The notes under the pieces were generated by a model. The model had not been told where the DNA came from, made no database searches, and was given only the letters and a program-made list of their open reading frames with translations. A program made the position numbers and the translations under genes. Positions 23,589 through 33,162 of a DNA stretch of 64,000 bases are shown piece after piece; position 1 is the first letter of the stretch, and each line of letters begins with the position of its first letter. The stretch covers positions 1-64,000 of the forward strand of contig CAZJKM010000002.1 of NCBI GenBank assembly GCA_964546645.1. The letters run 5' to 3'. This DNA is from A37T11 sp964546645. GTDB lineage: Bacteria; Bacteroidota; Bacteroidia; Sphingobacteriales; Sphingobacteriaceae.

Positions 23589-25676
23589 TTATTCCTGCCG
23601 CTGCCGGCTCGTCAGGAAATTCGCTGCCGGGATGTCCGTACGGCTACCGCCGGGTATCCGCCATTGCAGGGACACCGCTGATGTGGATACTCCCTCTTTA
23701 TTCAGGAAAGAGAAAGAAAACGGATGGATACCCGCCCGTAACCGAAGCATAACCTCCTGTCTGCCGCCTGCATAGGCATCGATGGCACTGATATCATGTA
23801 TACTTAACAATGCCGGCGACGCTCCGGCATCCAGATAAAAGGTATACACGCCGTCTGCCGGTACCTGAATATATCCCTGGTAACATATCGTATTGTTACC
23901 CGATGCTAAACGGGTGTCCGCACGGAGGCTGCTGATGATCGCTGACGCAGACAAATCTTTATCCTTTTCAGGAATCCAGGGTGTCCGACTGTGCCATTCA
24001 TACCGCGTAAGCCCGGGCTGTAGTCCTTCTACCTCCACCGCCGGTATCATTGTCTCATCATAAGGCCTTGCTGCGGCCGTGTCAGGCAAGCGGACTTGCA
24101 ACACCCGGGCCTTCATTTCGCGTTGCAGGTCAGGGTACTGTGTTGCGATATTGTGCACCTGTTGCGGATCCTTCCGTACATCGTAAATCTCGAAATCATC
24201 ATCGGCCGACCGTATTTGGTAACGTACACCGGTAAAATCTCCCAACCGGATCATCTGCATCTGTCCGCGTTCTTTTCCCCGACGCTCTGGTATGAAGGCC
24301 GGATAAGTAGGCATTTTTGCCTGATGTACATATTCCGAATAAATGAGGCTGGTTGCCTGCGCCCCTTTCCCGATCAGGGACGGGAGAAGGGAAACGCCGT
24401 CTACCCCGGCGGGTGCAGGGACCCCCGCAACATCCGTAAAGGTTGGTAGCCAATCATAAGACACGTTCGGCGTTTCGACGACGGTACCGGCCCTGATCGC
24501 TCCGGGCCACCAGGCAATAGTGGAGGTGCGCAAGCCCCCTTCATACAGATCCCGCTTGATACCGTCAAACACGGCAAAGCTGTTAAAAAAGTCTGCCTCA
24601 TAGGCAACAAACTGATCTTCCGGAAGATAACTTTCCTTCGACGGACCGTTATCAGAGGTGAATACCACCAGCGTATTTCGATCAATCTTCAGGTCTCTGA
24701 GCAGCTGGAGGATATCCCCTATCTGTTCATCAATACGTTTATTCACACTCGCAAAACGCTTATACGTATCCGGCCAGTCGATCTCCGGGGTCGACGGGTC
24801 GTTATCATGGTCGTAAGTCGCCCGGGCATATTCCGGATAGACATAGGAATCGATCGTTCCGGATGCTGTATTGATCATTTTTCCCGGCTTGCCCAACCAC
24901 TGCATCCCTCCCTTCAGACCACCACCTTCCGGATAGGACTGGGTAGGCAGTTGTAACCTGGCGTGAGGAGTGTCATAAGCCAGGTACATAAAAAAAGGCT
25001 TATCGGCATCAGTACCCCGCTGGTGATCGATGATATACTTCTTTGCTACTGCCGTAAACAGATCACCGGTATAACATTTATCCAGCCCGTCGCTGACTTC
25101 CCGGTAATTTTCCCATACCTCTTTCGGCCCTTTATGAGGACCTTCCCTGGGATAATGTTCATGGCCGTCAGCGTGCCTCATATAACCATAGTAATAATCA
25201 AAGCCTCTTTTCAGCGGATGGGCCGGCCAGTCCGTATTACCTTTAAGCCTGCCCTGAAGTCCCCATTTGCCGATAGCCGCTGTTTTATAACCGGCATACC
25301 GGAGTACACCGGCCATCGTATGGTTATCTTCCAGGGCTTTATCAAACTGGTTATTGCGCACATTTGCATGGCCCTGGCTTTTCCCCAGCAAAATAGAGGC
25401 ACGCGACGGCGCACATACGGGTGCCGCACAATAATGCTGCATAAGCATTGCCCCTTCAGCCGCCATCCGGTCGAGTACAGGTGTGTATAAACGGGGCTGG
25501 CCTGCCTTCCGGCTATTCTGGAAAAAGGCACCTATGTCACCGGAACCCAGATCGTCCATCAGGATAAAGATCATATTCGGTTTAGAAGAAGGGGCTTGCG
25601 CCCATACCATACTGGTTCCGAAGATCCCGTATAAAAGACCGGTAATTAACGTACAATACACCTGTTTCTTTTTCAT
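23589..25676 (-). CDS. Secreted sulfatase with C-terminal PA14-like domain
   Basis: This 695-residue enzyme has a signal peptide (MKKKQVYCTLITGLLYGIFG). It is a formylglycine-dependent sulfatase: metal-binding FILMDDLGSGD, and the modification motif C-A-P-S-R with Cys88, followed by GKSQGHANVR. The later VVFTSDNGPSKES and the KRGFDYYYGY stretch are typical of the arylsulfatase A branch. After about residue 575 an extra domain (VPADGVYTFYLDAG, MLRLRAGIHPFSFSF) looks like PA14, often glycan-binding. The substrate is unknown. No maturase gene is present in the window. A second sulfatase lies 29 bases upstream on the same strand. Confidence 0.92.
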   Translation of the reverse strand: MKKKQVYCTLITGLLYGIFGTSMVWAQAPSSKPNMIFILMDDLGSGDIGAFFQNSRKAGQPRLYTPVLDRMAAEGAMLMQHYCAAPVCAPSRASILLGKSQGHANVRNNQFDKALEDNHTMAGVLRYAGYKTAAIGKWGLQGRLKGNTDWPAHPLKRGFDYYYGYMRHADGHEHYPREGPHKGPKEVWENYREVSDGLDKCYTGDLFTAVAKKYIIDHQRGTDADKPFFMYLAYDTPHARLQLPTQSYPEGGGLKGGMQWLGKPGKMINTASGTIDSYVYPEYARATYDHDNDPSTPEIDWPDTYKRFASVNKRIDEQIGDILQLLRDLKIDRNTLVVFTSDNGPSKESYLPEDQFVAYEADFFNSFAVFDGIKRDLYEGGLRTSTIAWWPGAIRAGTVVETPNVSYDWLPTFTDVAGVPAPAGVDGVSLLPSLIGKGAQATSLIYSEYVHQAKMPTYPAFIPERRGKERGQMQMIRLGDFTGVRYQIRSADDDFEIYDVRKDPQQVHNIATQYPDLQREMKARVLQVRLPDTAAARPYDETMIPAVEVEGLQPGLTRYEWHSRTPWIPEKDKDLSASAIISSLRADTRLASGNNTICYQGYIQVPADGVYTFYLDAGASPALLSIHDISAIDAYAGGRQEVMLRLRAGIHPFSFSFLNKEGVSTSAVSLQWRIPGGSRTDIPAANFLTSRQRQE

Positions 25677-25705
25677 TTACGTCAATTTATAGTTTAATAC
25701 CCTTT

Positions 25706-27241
25706 TTATTCCACTCCGCGGAGCTCACGAAAGGCATCTATCATCTCTTTCAGTTTCTCCGGATATTTTCCGGCCAGGTTTTCCTGTTGTCCGATATCAT
25801 CTTTCAGGTGATATAGTTGATACTCGCCGGAGTTGCCAAGCTCAATGCCCACATTTTTACCTACGGCCGGACCGCGATACGGCGGGATCAGCACCCAGGA
25901 TCCCTTGCGCAGGGCCGTTCTGGATTGGGCCTCCAATATCAGTTCGGTACGTCCTTCCGTGCGCTCCCCAAGCAAGGCTTTCAGATGATCTTCGCTATCC
26001 GTATCCTGAGGTATCCCGATATGAACCAGTTTTGCGAGAGATGCAAGAAGATCCATCTGACAAATGACCGCATCGGATACCATGGGCTTAACCCTGTTTT
26101 TCCAGTAAACGATAAAGGGAACTCTCGGACCTGCTTCAAACAGGCTGTATTTGCCACCGCGCAAAGGTCCCGAAGGGGTATGACCGCCTAACTTTTCCAC
26201 GGCCTCATCGTAATATCCATCATTGACCACCGGACCGTTGTCACTGGTAAAGACGATCAGTGTATTTTCAAGTATGCCTTCATTCTCCAGGGTTTTCAGG
26301 AATTCCCCTATACACCAGTCGGCTTCGGCAATTACGTCTCCCCGCGGTCCCATTCCTGTTGCACCGACGAAACGGGGATGGGGAGTACGCGGAACATGAG
26401 GCTGTTGCATGGCGTAATACAGAAAGAAGGGTTTTCCGGCATGTTGTTGCACATATTCCTGAGCTTTAGCCAGGAACACATCAGCCATTTCCTCATCTTT
26501 CCATTTCGCTTTCTCTCCTCCTTTCATGAATCCTATGCGGGGAATGCCATTAACAATACTATTGTTATGGCCGTGATGCCATTTCATCGTCAGCAGTTCG
26601 GGATTATCCAATCCGGTCGGCTCCCCGTCGAAGTTCTTCTGGTAACTGACGGAGATCTGATCGGCAGGATCAAGGCCCACGACCCGGCCGTTTTCGATGT
26701 AAACGGTGGGAACACGATCCTGCGTGGCAGCCATTATAAAAGAATAGTCGAATCCCACGTGATTTGGCCCGGGCGCTATTTCCTCATTCCAGTCAACATG
26801 TCTTTCCCCCAGGCCCAGATGCCATTTTCCCACAACACCCGTCCGGTAACCTGCCTTTTTCAGCATGGAGGCGATCGTCAGCTGACTAGTATCAATGATC
26901 AATGGTGCGGTACCGGGCAGGATTTTCGCATCCCGGTTTCTCCAGGGATAAATACCTGTCAGCAGGGCATACCGGCTGGGTGTACAGGTAGACGACGCAG
27001 CATAACCATCCGTAAACCGGACCCCTCCTTCAGCCAGTCTGTCCATATGGGGTGTCCTGAGGGCCGTTGCACCATACGCGCTTACATCCCCGTAGCCCAG
27101 GTCATCCATATTTATGACAACAATATTCGGCAGCTTTTTACCCGATCCGGGCTGAGCCACGGAGCAGGTCCCGCCGCCAAACACGGCAACAACAAGGAAA
27201 TAATAAAATACATTATTCATTATTTGCTTAGCTATACTCAT
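25706..27241 (-). CDS. Secreted sulfatase (arylsulfatase family)
   Basis: The protein has about 511 residues from ATG 27241; ATG 27256 and a later ATG before NNVFYYFL are alternatives, and all keep a hydrophobic leader. Sulfatase marks are VVINMDDLGYGDVSAYG, then C-T-P-S-R within SSTCTPSRYALLTG (the formylglycine Cys), GKWHLG and VFTSDNGPVVNDG. It belongs to the large S1 group. It lacks the PA14 domain of its neighbour. The two genes are 29 bases apart in the same direction and probably co-transcribed, which suggests stepwise desulfation of one polymer or a range of substrates. Confidence 0.92.
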   Translation of the reverse strand: MSIAKQIMNNVFYYFLVVAVFGGGTCSVAQPGSGKKLPNIVVINMDDLGYGDVSAYGATALRTPHMDRLAEGGVRFTDGYAASSTCTPSRYALLTGIYPWRNRDAKILPGTAPLIIDTSQLTIASMLKKAGYRTGVVGKWHLGLGERHVDWNEEIAPGPNHVGFDYSFIMAATQDRVPTVYIENGRVVGLDPADQISVSYQKNFDGEPTGLDNPELLTMKWHHGHNNSIVNGIPRIGFMKGGEKAKWKDEEMADVFLAKAQEYVQQHAGKPFFLYYAMQQPHVPRTPHPRFVGATGMGPRGDVIAEADWCIGEFLKTLENEGILENTLIVFTSDNGPVVNDGYYDEAVEKLGGHTPSGPLRGGKYSLFEAGPRVPFIVYWKNRVKPMVSDAVICQMDLLASLAKLVHIGIPQDTDSEDHLKALLGERTEGRTELILEAQSRTALRKGSWVLIPPYRGPAVGKNVGIELGNSGEYQLYHLKDDIGQQENLAGKYPEKLKEMIDAFRELRGVE

Positions 27242-27348
27242 ATTACAATAATACAATTATCTGATCCGGCCTTAAACTTACTCTTTTTTTGCCAGTAAAG
27301 CGACCCGGGCAACACAAAATAATATTTCACATCCCGTTTATTTTTAAC

Positions 27349-27356
27349 TATTTTTG
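27349..27356 (+). promoter_or_regulatory. -7 element for the NYN RNase gene (TATTTTTG)
   Basis: Exact TAnnTTTG, 93 bases before the ATG at 27450, in the divergent intergenic region shared with the sulfatases. Confidence 0.45.
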
Positions 27357-27449
27357 TTTGCTATAAGATTCGGGAGAACAGATCGCTGCAGGTAAAAGCC
27401 AGTCTTTTTCACCGTTCTGAATAAGCCCGTTAAGAATCGCATACACATT

Positions 27450-28856
27450 ATGAAGCAACCTTCCTACAAATACTATACGGCAAAGAAGCTGACCGGCGGC
27501 TTACAGGTCGAACTTGGCTCGCTGGATGAATTCATCCGTTTTGCGGAGAGTAACCAGCAAAAAACCATTTTTATCTATAAGGGAAATGATGCCTCATCGT
27601 ATTTCGTTATCGTACTACAGGGTGGTCTTTTCCTGCAACACACAGAAGGGTATGAGCTTTTGGAAGATTTCCTGCTTGCCCGGAAAGCAGGCTTCCCGGA
27701 AGCCGCCTCGTACTACCATGCCAAGCAGCTGAACTGCGATAACTACACGGATTACCTGTTGGTCAAAGATAACGGCGTGCAGGATCCCGATATCATCCGC
27801 CGGATGAAAACGACGGGATTTATCGACCGCTTCGCCGATTTTACAACACTGCGGAAAACGAACAACACGCTACCTGAGGAGACTTCTATGGACAGCCCGT
27901 ACGCCGTATTCAAATTTGCCACCGATAACGGGTTTACCAGCTACGACACCTTTGAAGAAGCATTAAAAGCCGGGTTCTCTGATGCTTCGGAGTACGGGAT
28001 AGCACGCGAAAAGGGATATGACAACCGCCAGGAATACCAGAAGGGCGTAGCCGGAGCATTTCTGGATGCCCGGGAATACCGGGAAGCGCAATCTGCCGGG
28101 GCGGTCAACCGCCAGGAATACCTGCTATACAAGGAATTCGAACAGGGTGCAAATCATAATCTCAGCCATGATGAACGGCTCCTTCTTGGACTTCTTTCCT
28201 TGCCGGGCGGGGGCAAAAAAGTATCTATTAACAGATTATATACACAATTTCAGGAGCAACTGGATAAATACCGCCAGCGTACCGCGGACGGGCAGTTGCC
28301 CACCTGGTTCCGCAGTACGCTCCCTGATGAAGAAGCGGTGACGGCATTTCTGCTGACCAATGACCACGTAAAAGCATTCGGCTCGTATGATCCGGATGGG
28401 GAGTATTTTGAATTTAACCGGCTACAGGACCGCAAGGTTGTTATCGACGGCAGTAATGTAGCGTACAACTCACAAGTTAACAAAAAAGGAATACCCCAGG
28501 TGGAAAACCTGCTCAGGATGGTACGGAAACTTCATGAAAATGGTATCCGGGATATTCTGATCGTTGTCGATGCGTCGCTGAAACACAGCCTATCGGATCC
28601 CGAGAAGCTGAAAGAATTAACCAAGCTGGCCGAATATCTGGAAGCCCCGTCAGACGTTCCGGCAGATCTGTATATCCTTGAATATGTGAAGAACAACCGG
28701 TGCCTGCTGGTTTCAAACGACACCTTCCGCGAATGGAAACGCGAAAACCCATGGGTTTTTCAGCATATAGACTATTACCGGCTAACATTTATGATTGATG
28801 GTGAGGCCGTACTCATACCGGAACTGGAAAGAAAAGCAGACACCGGTTCAAGGTAA
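27450..28856 (+). CDS. Zc3h12a/NYN-type ribonuclease domain protein with helical repeats
   Basis: The protein has 468 residues, no signal peptide and is soluble. The C-terminal ~140 residues form a PIN/NYN nuclease domain like that of Zc3h12a/Regnase: RKVVIDGSNVAYNS (first acidic site), ILIVVDASLKHS (second) and CLLVSNDTFREW (third). The middle carries repeats of form AxxAGFxDAxEYxxAxxxGxxNxxEY (clear at about residues 165-225, degenerate at about 75-105). The N-terminus is unassigned. The nuclease predicts cleavage of single-stranded RNA; the repeats may bind RNA or protein. It stands alone, with a promoter element 93 bases upstream. Target and trigger are unknown. Confidence 0.8.
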   Translation: MKQPSYKYYTAKKLTGGLQVELGSLDEFIRFAESNQQKTIFIYKGNDASSYFVIVLQGGLFLQHTEGYELLEDFLLARKAGFPEAASYYHAKQLNCDNYTDYLLVKDNGVQDPDIIRRMKTTGFIDRFADFTTLRKTNNTLPEETSMDSPYAVFKFATDNGFTSYDTFEEALKAGFSDASEYGIAREKGYDNRQEYQKGVAGAFLDAREYREAQSAGAVNRQEYLLYKEFEQGANHNLSHDERLLLGLLSLPGGGKKVSINRLYTQFQEQLDKYRQRTADGQLPTWFRSTLPDEEAVTAFLLTNDHVKAFGSYDPDGEYFEFNRLQDRKVVIDGSNVAYNSQVNKKGIPQVENLLRMVRKLHENGIRDILIVVDASLKHSLSDPEKLKELTKLAEYLEAPSDVPADLYILEYVKNNRCLLVSNDTFREWKRENPWVFQHIDYYRLTFMIDGEAVLIPELERKADTGSR

Positions 28857-29117
28857 GTAAACCGGCGTATTGCCCGATTGTTTACTATTATTGTGAAAAA
28901 AAATGTTAAATTTTATCGTCTGTATAATAAATTTACTTTCTTTGTGTTTCTTATACGTGTATAACCCGCCCAATCGGCTATTACATGCCCGGTCAGGTTA
29001 TCATCAGGAATCGGTGGTGTGCCGGCTTTAATTCAGTGATAATCAACACCGGCAACTTAACTAAAATAGGAAGAATGCATATCGTTGCGTCGATATGAGG
29101 AAAACCTGAAAGTAAAC

Positions 29118-30509
29118 ATGATGTTAAAAAAAAAGGCGCTGTTACTGGTAACACTTTTTACCGTGGTACTGTGTGTTGGCTTATTGTTCTTTTCCTCCTT
29201 TGATACCTCGCCGTCAAGCAATCCGGCAACAACAACTGACCGTCAGGCAGAAGAAAACGACCTGCTTTTCGGCCTGCCTGTGGGAAAATACCTGGTAGAA
29301 GAACAGGAAGTGGCCAGGAATGAATTTCTTTCCGGTATCTTACAACGATATAACGTTGATCAGTCTGTTATAGCGACTATTTCCGAAAAATCAAAAGTTG
29401 TTTTTGATGTGCGGAAGATTTCGGCAGGAAACAAATATACCGTATTCAGGGAGGCCGGGAATCCGGATAAAACGGCCTATCTTATTTACCAGCCCAATCA
29501 GGTTGATTACATCGTATACGACCTGAGAGACAGTGTCAGGGTATATGCTGACAGGAAAGAGGTAGAAACGCGGCTGGAGACAGCAGCCGGAGTGATCCAC
29601 CAATCATTATATGAAACATTACAATCCCAGCATGCCAGCCCGGAACTGGCCGTCCAGTTGGCTGAGATCTACGGTTGGGCTGTTAATTTTTATCGTATCC
29701 AGAACGGCGATTGGTTCAAACTGGAATACGAGCGCCAGTATGTAGATGGTGAGCCGGTTGGACAGGGAAAAATCAGATCGGCCGTTTTTTCACATGAAAA
29801 CAAAGAATACCAGGCACATTATTTCCGTCCGGACAGTACCCAACCCGGCCAGTATTATGACGAGAACGGCAAAAGTCTGCGGCGTTCGTTTCTGAAAGCA
29901 CCCCTGAAATTCAGCCGCATTTCTTCCGGATACAGCCTGCGTCGCTTCCATCCGGTACAACGGGTCTGGAAACCCCATTTTGGCACTGATTTTGCCGCTC
30001 CGAACGGCACGCCTATCATTGCTACCGGCAACGGTGTGGTGGTTGAATCAGCATATAACGGCGGGAATGGCAACTACGTAAAAATTAAACACAACGACAC
30101 CTATACCACACAATACCTGCATATGAGTAAGCGGGCTGTTAAAAAAGGGCAACAGGTAACACAAGGGCAGGTCATTGGCTATGTTGGCAGTACCGGTCTG
30201 GCTACTGGCCCTCACGTGTGTTATCGTTTCTGGAAAAACGGGAAACAGGTAGATGCGCTACGGCAACAGTTTCCGCCATCTGAGCCGATTGCTGACCAGT
30301 ACCGGCAGGCTTTCCATAATGAGATAAGCAGCCGGCAGCTGCTGTTAGCACGCCTGGATATTAACCGGTTTCCGGAGGACGAAAAACTACTCGCATTTTA
30401 CGATACACTGGAGCCAAGACTAAAACCGTTGTTCCCTGAGGTTTTCTTCAGCACCAATCCGGGAACGGAACAGCTTGTCCGCCACAATGAAATGAATAAT
30501 TGGCTATAG
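29118..30509 (+). CDS. M23-family peptidoglycan metallopeptidase
   Basis: The protein has about 463 residues from the ATG pair at 29118/29121. These precede the leader MMLKKKALLLVTLFTVVLCV, which anchors the protein in the membrane or directs export. A middle domain (about residues 60-250) resembles the LysM/OapA-like N-terminal part of E. coli MepM relatives. The M23 domain has HFGTDFAAPNGTPI (Zn ligands His and Asp) and TQYLHMSKRAVKKGQ. The last motif reads GPHVCYRFWKNG, where most M23 enzymes have HxH; here the second His is Cys. I recall the same variant in other Bacteroidota homologues. It probably cuts peptide cross-links in the cell wall. Confidence 0.9.
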   Translation: MMLKKKALLLVTLFTVVLCVGLLFFSSFDTSPSSNPATTTDRQAEENDLLFGLPVGKYLVEEQEVARNEFLSGILQRYNVDQSVIATISEKSKVVFDVRKISAGNKYTVFREAGNPDKTAYLIYQPNQVDYIVYDLRDSVRVYADRKEVETRLETAAGVIHQSLYETLQSQHASPELAVQLAEIYGWAVNFYRIQNGDWFKLEYERQYVDGEPVGQGKIRSAVFSHENKEYQAHYFRPDSTQPGQYYDENGKSLRRSFLKAPLKFSRISSGYSLRRFHPVQRVWKPHFGTDFAAPNGTPIIATGNGVVVESAYNGGNGNYVKIKHNDTYTTQYLHMSKRAVKKGQQVTQGQVIGYVGSTGLATGPHVCYRFWKNGKQVDALRQQFPPSEPIADQYRQAFHNEISSRQLLLARLDINRFPEDEKLLAFYDTLEPRLKPLFPEVFFSTNPGTEQLVRHNEMNNWL

Positions 30510-30525
30510 CCGCGGCACTCCGGCT

Positions 30526-31371
30526 TTACAAAAACGGGGTTTTATTCTTCGCCAGCACCACAGGCACATCTGCCATATTCAGTAACTTCTTACTGAGGCT
30601 GCTGTGGAACAGCCGCTCGAAAAAGCCGTAATTTCTGGAGGCCATGATAATAAGCCCGATATCGCTGCGCTTTACATAGTCGTAAATCCCCTGTGCTTCG
30701 TCCTTATGCTCTTCGATATAATGAAATTTCGGGTGCAGATCCGCAAAATACTGGGTCAGTAGCTGCTGATTCAGGCTTGCGGAAGGAGAATGGTGCTTAC
30801 CACGGTAATCGGCATGCACCACATGGAGTTCAGCTCCCATCGTCCGGCAGAATTTCAATATGCTGCTCACGGGGGTGACTTCTTCCACATCGCGCAGATC
30901 AGTAGCATAAGCAATTTTGCTGACCGGTTCAAATACCGTTTCCCGGGGTACAATTAACAAAGGAGCAACCCCTGAAGCCGCGACGGCCATCGTGTTTTCG
31001 CCAATAAGCGTATTTTCAATATCTGATTGCCCGGCGATACCCATGACGATCAGTGAGACATCCTGTTCATCAACCAATGCTTTCACTCCATCCTTCACCA
31101 GCATATTATCAGCATGGAAATGAATCGAAAAAGAGGGATCAGCACCACTCACTACCCGTTCACACATGTCCTTCAGATGCTTCAGTGATGCCTGACGATA
31201 GATGTTCGTTTCATCATCCTTTGCTGCGATGTCTGCATCGACCGCATGAAGTCTGTAAGAGTTGTAAAAAATAAGTTTGCCGATATGGAATTCGATGGCA
31301 AAATCAACGGCATACTTCGCAGCGGTATACGAGACATCCGAAAAGTCCACAGGAATAAGAATAGTCTTCAT
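30526..31371 (-). CDS. Universal stress protein, two-domain
   Basis: This 281-residue cytoplasmic protein has two UspA-like halves. The first begins MKTILIPVDFSDVSYTAAKYA and contains DVSLIVMGIAGQSD near residue 130. The second begins around IAYATDLRDVEEV and ends with DIGLIIMASRNYGFFER, LLNMADVPVVLAKN. The glycine-rich ATP-binding loop (GxxGxxG) is not obvious in either half, so it may not bind ATP strongly. Such tandem Usp proteins in Bacteroidota are linked to stress or stationary phase. It is convergent with the M23 peptidase, 16 bases apart, and has no close operon partner. Confidence 0.88.
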   Translation of the reverse strand: MKTILIPVDFSDVSYTAAKYAVDFAIEFHIGKLIFYNSYRLHAVDADIAAKDDETNIYRQASLKHLKDMCERVVSGADPSFSIHFHADNMLVKDGVKALVDEQDVSLIVMGIAGQSDIENTLIGENTMAVAASGVAPLLIVPRETVFEPVSKIAYATDLRDVEEVTPVSSILKFCRTMGAELHVVHADYRGKHHSPSASLNQQLLTQYFADLHPKFHYIEEHKDEAQGIYDYVKRSDIGLIIMASRNYGFFERLFHSSLSKKLLNMADVPVVLAKNKTPFL

Positions 31372-31443
31372 ATCTTACAAAATGGTTAAGCGGGCTTAAT
31401 ATAGCATTTATTTTATAATCTACACGAATAACCAGCCGATGTT

Positions 31444-32199
31444 TTACTGCTTTTCTTTATCCGCGTATCCAAAAACCTTTTGTAGCAGGGGAGTACTGCG
31501 CGAACCACCCAGATTATTACGGATCTTCAGCTCCTCCTGTGCTACCTGAAGAAAGAGGCCGTCAATAGCTTTCTGGGTGACGTATGCCGTGAGATCTGCT
31601 TCAATTTTTTCGTTGACAAGCGGGATCTGGTTATAGCGTGTGACCACTTCTTTCCAGTACGCAGAAACATTGAACCGGCCCAGGCTTTGCGCTACGATAG
31701 GGCTGAACCGCTGCGTCAGATCGGCAGTGGTGGTCCGCTTAAAAAAGTTGGTGGCTGCATCCTGTTGCCCGCTGAGCAGGATATTGACCGCATCCAAAAT
31801 GGTAAGCTGGCGCAGGGAATTGACAAATACCGCCGACGCTTCTCCAACCGCATCTTCAGCAGCCCGGTTAAGGCTCTGGATCAGGTTATCGGCTAAGGAC
31901 CCTAATCCGATGTTGCGTAACGTGGATTCTGCTTTCCGGGCCTGCGGCGGCAACAGGACTTTCACTGCGGCATTACCGAAGAAACCGTCTTTTACCGCCA
32001 ATGTTTTGATACTCTGCTGTAACCCCTGATTGAGTGCTTCTTTTAGTCCGGACGCAATCTCATTGCTGCTGACCTGGCCATTACCCGACGACGGCTGTCC
32101 GGTTGTATTACCCCCGGACATCACTACCTGATGCAATGTATCACACTGCGTAAAAAAGATCAGGGTGCTGAGAAGGAATACAGGAATGGCTTTCTTCAT
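31444..32199 (-). CDS. DUF4197 family lipoprotein
   Basis: The protein has 251 residues with a lipoprotein signal (LLSTLIFFTQCDTL). The body matches DUF4197: LKEALNQGLQQSIKTLAVKD near the start, VKVLLPPQARKAESTLRNIG, then NRAAEDAVGEASAVFVNSL and a C-terminus with YVTQKAIDGLFLQVAQEE. The family is widespread in Bacteroidota and Proteobacteria with no known activity. It is likely exposed in the periplasm. The gene is monocistronic by spacing (72 bases to the Usp gene downstream, 83 bases to the GDPD gene upstream). Confidence 0.88.
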   Translation of the reverse strand: MKKAIPVFLLSTLIFFTQCDTLHQVVMSGGNTTGQPSSGNGQVSSNEIASGLKEALNQGLQQSIKTLAVKDGFFGNAAVKVLLPPQARKAESTLRNIGLGSLADNLIQSLNRAAEDAVGEASAVFVNSLRQLTILDAVNILLSGQQDAATNFFKRTTTADLTQRFSPIVAQSLGRFNVSAYWKEVVTRYNQIPLVNEKIEADLTAYVTQKAIDGLFLQVAQEELKIRNNLGGSRSTPLLQKVFGYADKEKQ

Positions 32200-32282
32200 T
32201 CGTAATCAATTATTTCTGAACAATAAAACAATGATACGTTATTTACAGCAAAATACCTGCCTAAGTCATTCTCTTTCTATAG

Positions 32283-33086
32283 TTATTTCTTTTTTGGGTG
32301 CTTGTGTTCTTTGACTAACCGGAGCAGTAATTCCGGTTCATCCGTGGTGATAAACTCCACCCGCTGGTTCAGGAGATTGATCGCTTCCTCCCTATTATTT
32401 ACCGTCCAGGCATTAACAGTAAGCCCGGCATGATGGGCTTCTTTGATCCACGCAGGATTCTTTTTAAACACGTTGTAGTTGTAATCGATTCCCCAGAAAC
32501 CATCTGCCTTAACACCAGCCGGAGCAAAATCGCCGTTCAGGTAGGCTACCCTCGCTTTCGGATCGCGCTCGATGATACGCTTGCCGCCCTCATAGCTGAA
32601 CAGGATATAGTCTACCTGTTTCTGTGCACCGAGTTTATGCACGAGTTCAACACTCAGGTCAGCGGCTTTGCGCATGCGCTCCGGGCCTTGCGGAGATGTC
32701 TTCAATTCGTAAATAAGGCGGGTTTTCTTTTGCTTCAACCCTTCGCGCAGGTATTCTTCTGCGGTGGGAATTTTTTCACCGTTCGGGTGCTTTATCTTCA
32801 GCAGTTCTTCATAGGTCGCCGTTGCAATATCAATTCCGTAAAAATCACGGTCGTGGTTTACCACCAACACATCATCTTTGGTCAGATGAACGTCGAATTC
32901 AGCACCAAAACAGCCGAGCCGGATCGCCTCTCTCAGCGATGCAATTGAATTCTGCGGCAGGTTATTCGCTTTCCAGGCCCCTCTGTGTGCAATAATCTTT
33001 GTCCTTTTTGCCTGAGCCATGCTTTCGTGATTCATTGTTGTTAACGCGACCAGGGAGAAGAACAGTGAGACCATTATCTGTTTCAT
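32283..33086 (-). CDS. Glycerophosphodiester phosphodiesterase
   Basis: The protein has 267 residues with a signal peptide (MKQIMVSLFFSLVALTTMNH). The GDPD TIM-barrel motifs are KIIAHRGAWKANNLPQNS (catalytic His), CFGAEFDVHLTKDDVLVVNHD (metal-binding Glu/Asp and second His) and the late VNAWTVNNREEAINLL. It hydrolyses glycerophosphodiesters from phospholipids to glycerol 3-phosphate and an alcohol, here outside the cytoplasm. The next gene upstream (76 bases) acts on phosphodiester-linked sugars by family, so the pair may scavenge phosphate or sugar from envelope material. Confidence 0.92.
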   Translation of the reverse strand: MKQIMVSLFFSLVALTTMNHESMAQAKRTKIIAHRGAWKANNLPQNSIASLREAIRLGCFGAEFDVHLTKDDVLVVNHDRDFYGIDIATATYEELLKIKHPNGEKIPTAEEYLREGLKQKKTRLIYELKTSPQGPERMRKAADLSVELVHKLGAQKQVDYILFSYEGGKRIIERDPKARVAYLNGDFAPAGVKADGFWGIDYNYNVFKKNPAWIKEAHHAGLTVNAWTVNNREEAINLLNQRVEFITTDEPELLLRLVKEHKHPKKK

Positions 33087-33162
33087 TTTGCTTCTTTTTA
33101 TAATCGTTATGTTGCGAATATAGTGTATATTCTTTTATTTCTCAGCAGCATCACGATAAATA

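Noticed and set aside
26378..27298. A 306-codon plus-strand frame
   Set aside because: It is antisense to a full sulfatase with active-site motif; peptide lacks any recognisable domain.
28857..29117. RNA gene or riboswitch in the 261-base gap before the M23 gene
   Set aside because: Only a weak hairpin near the end was found; no known RNA motif recognised.
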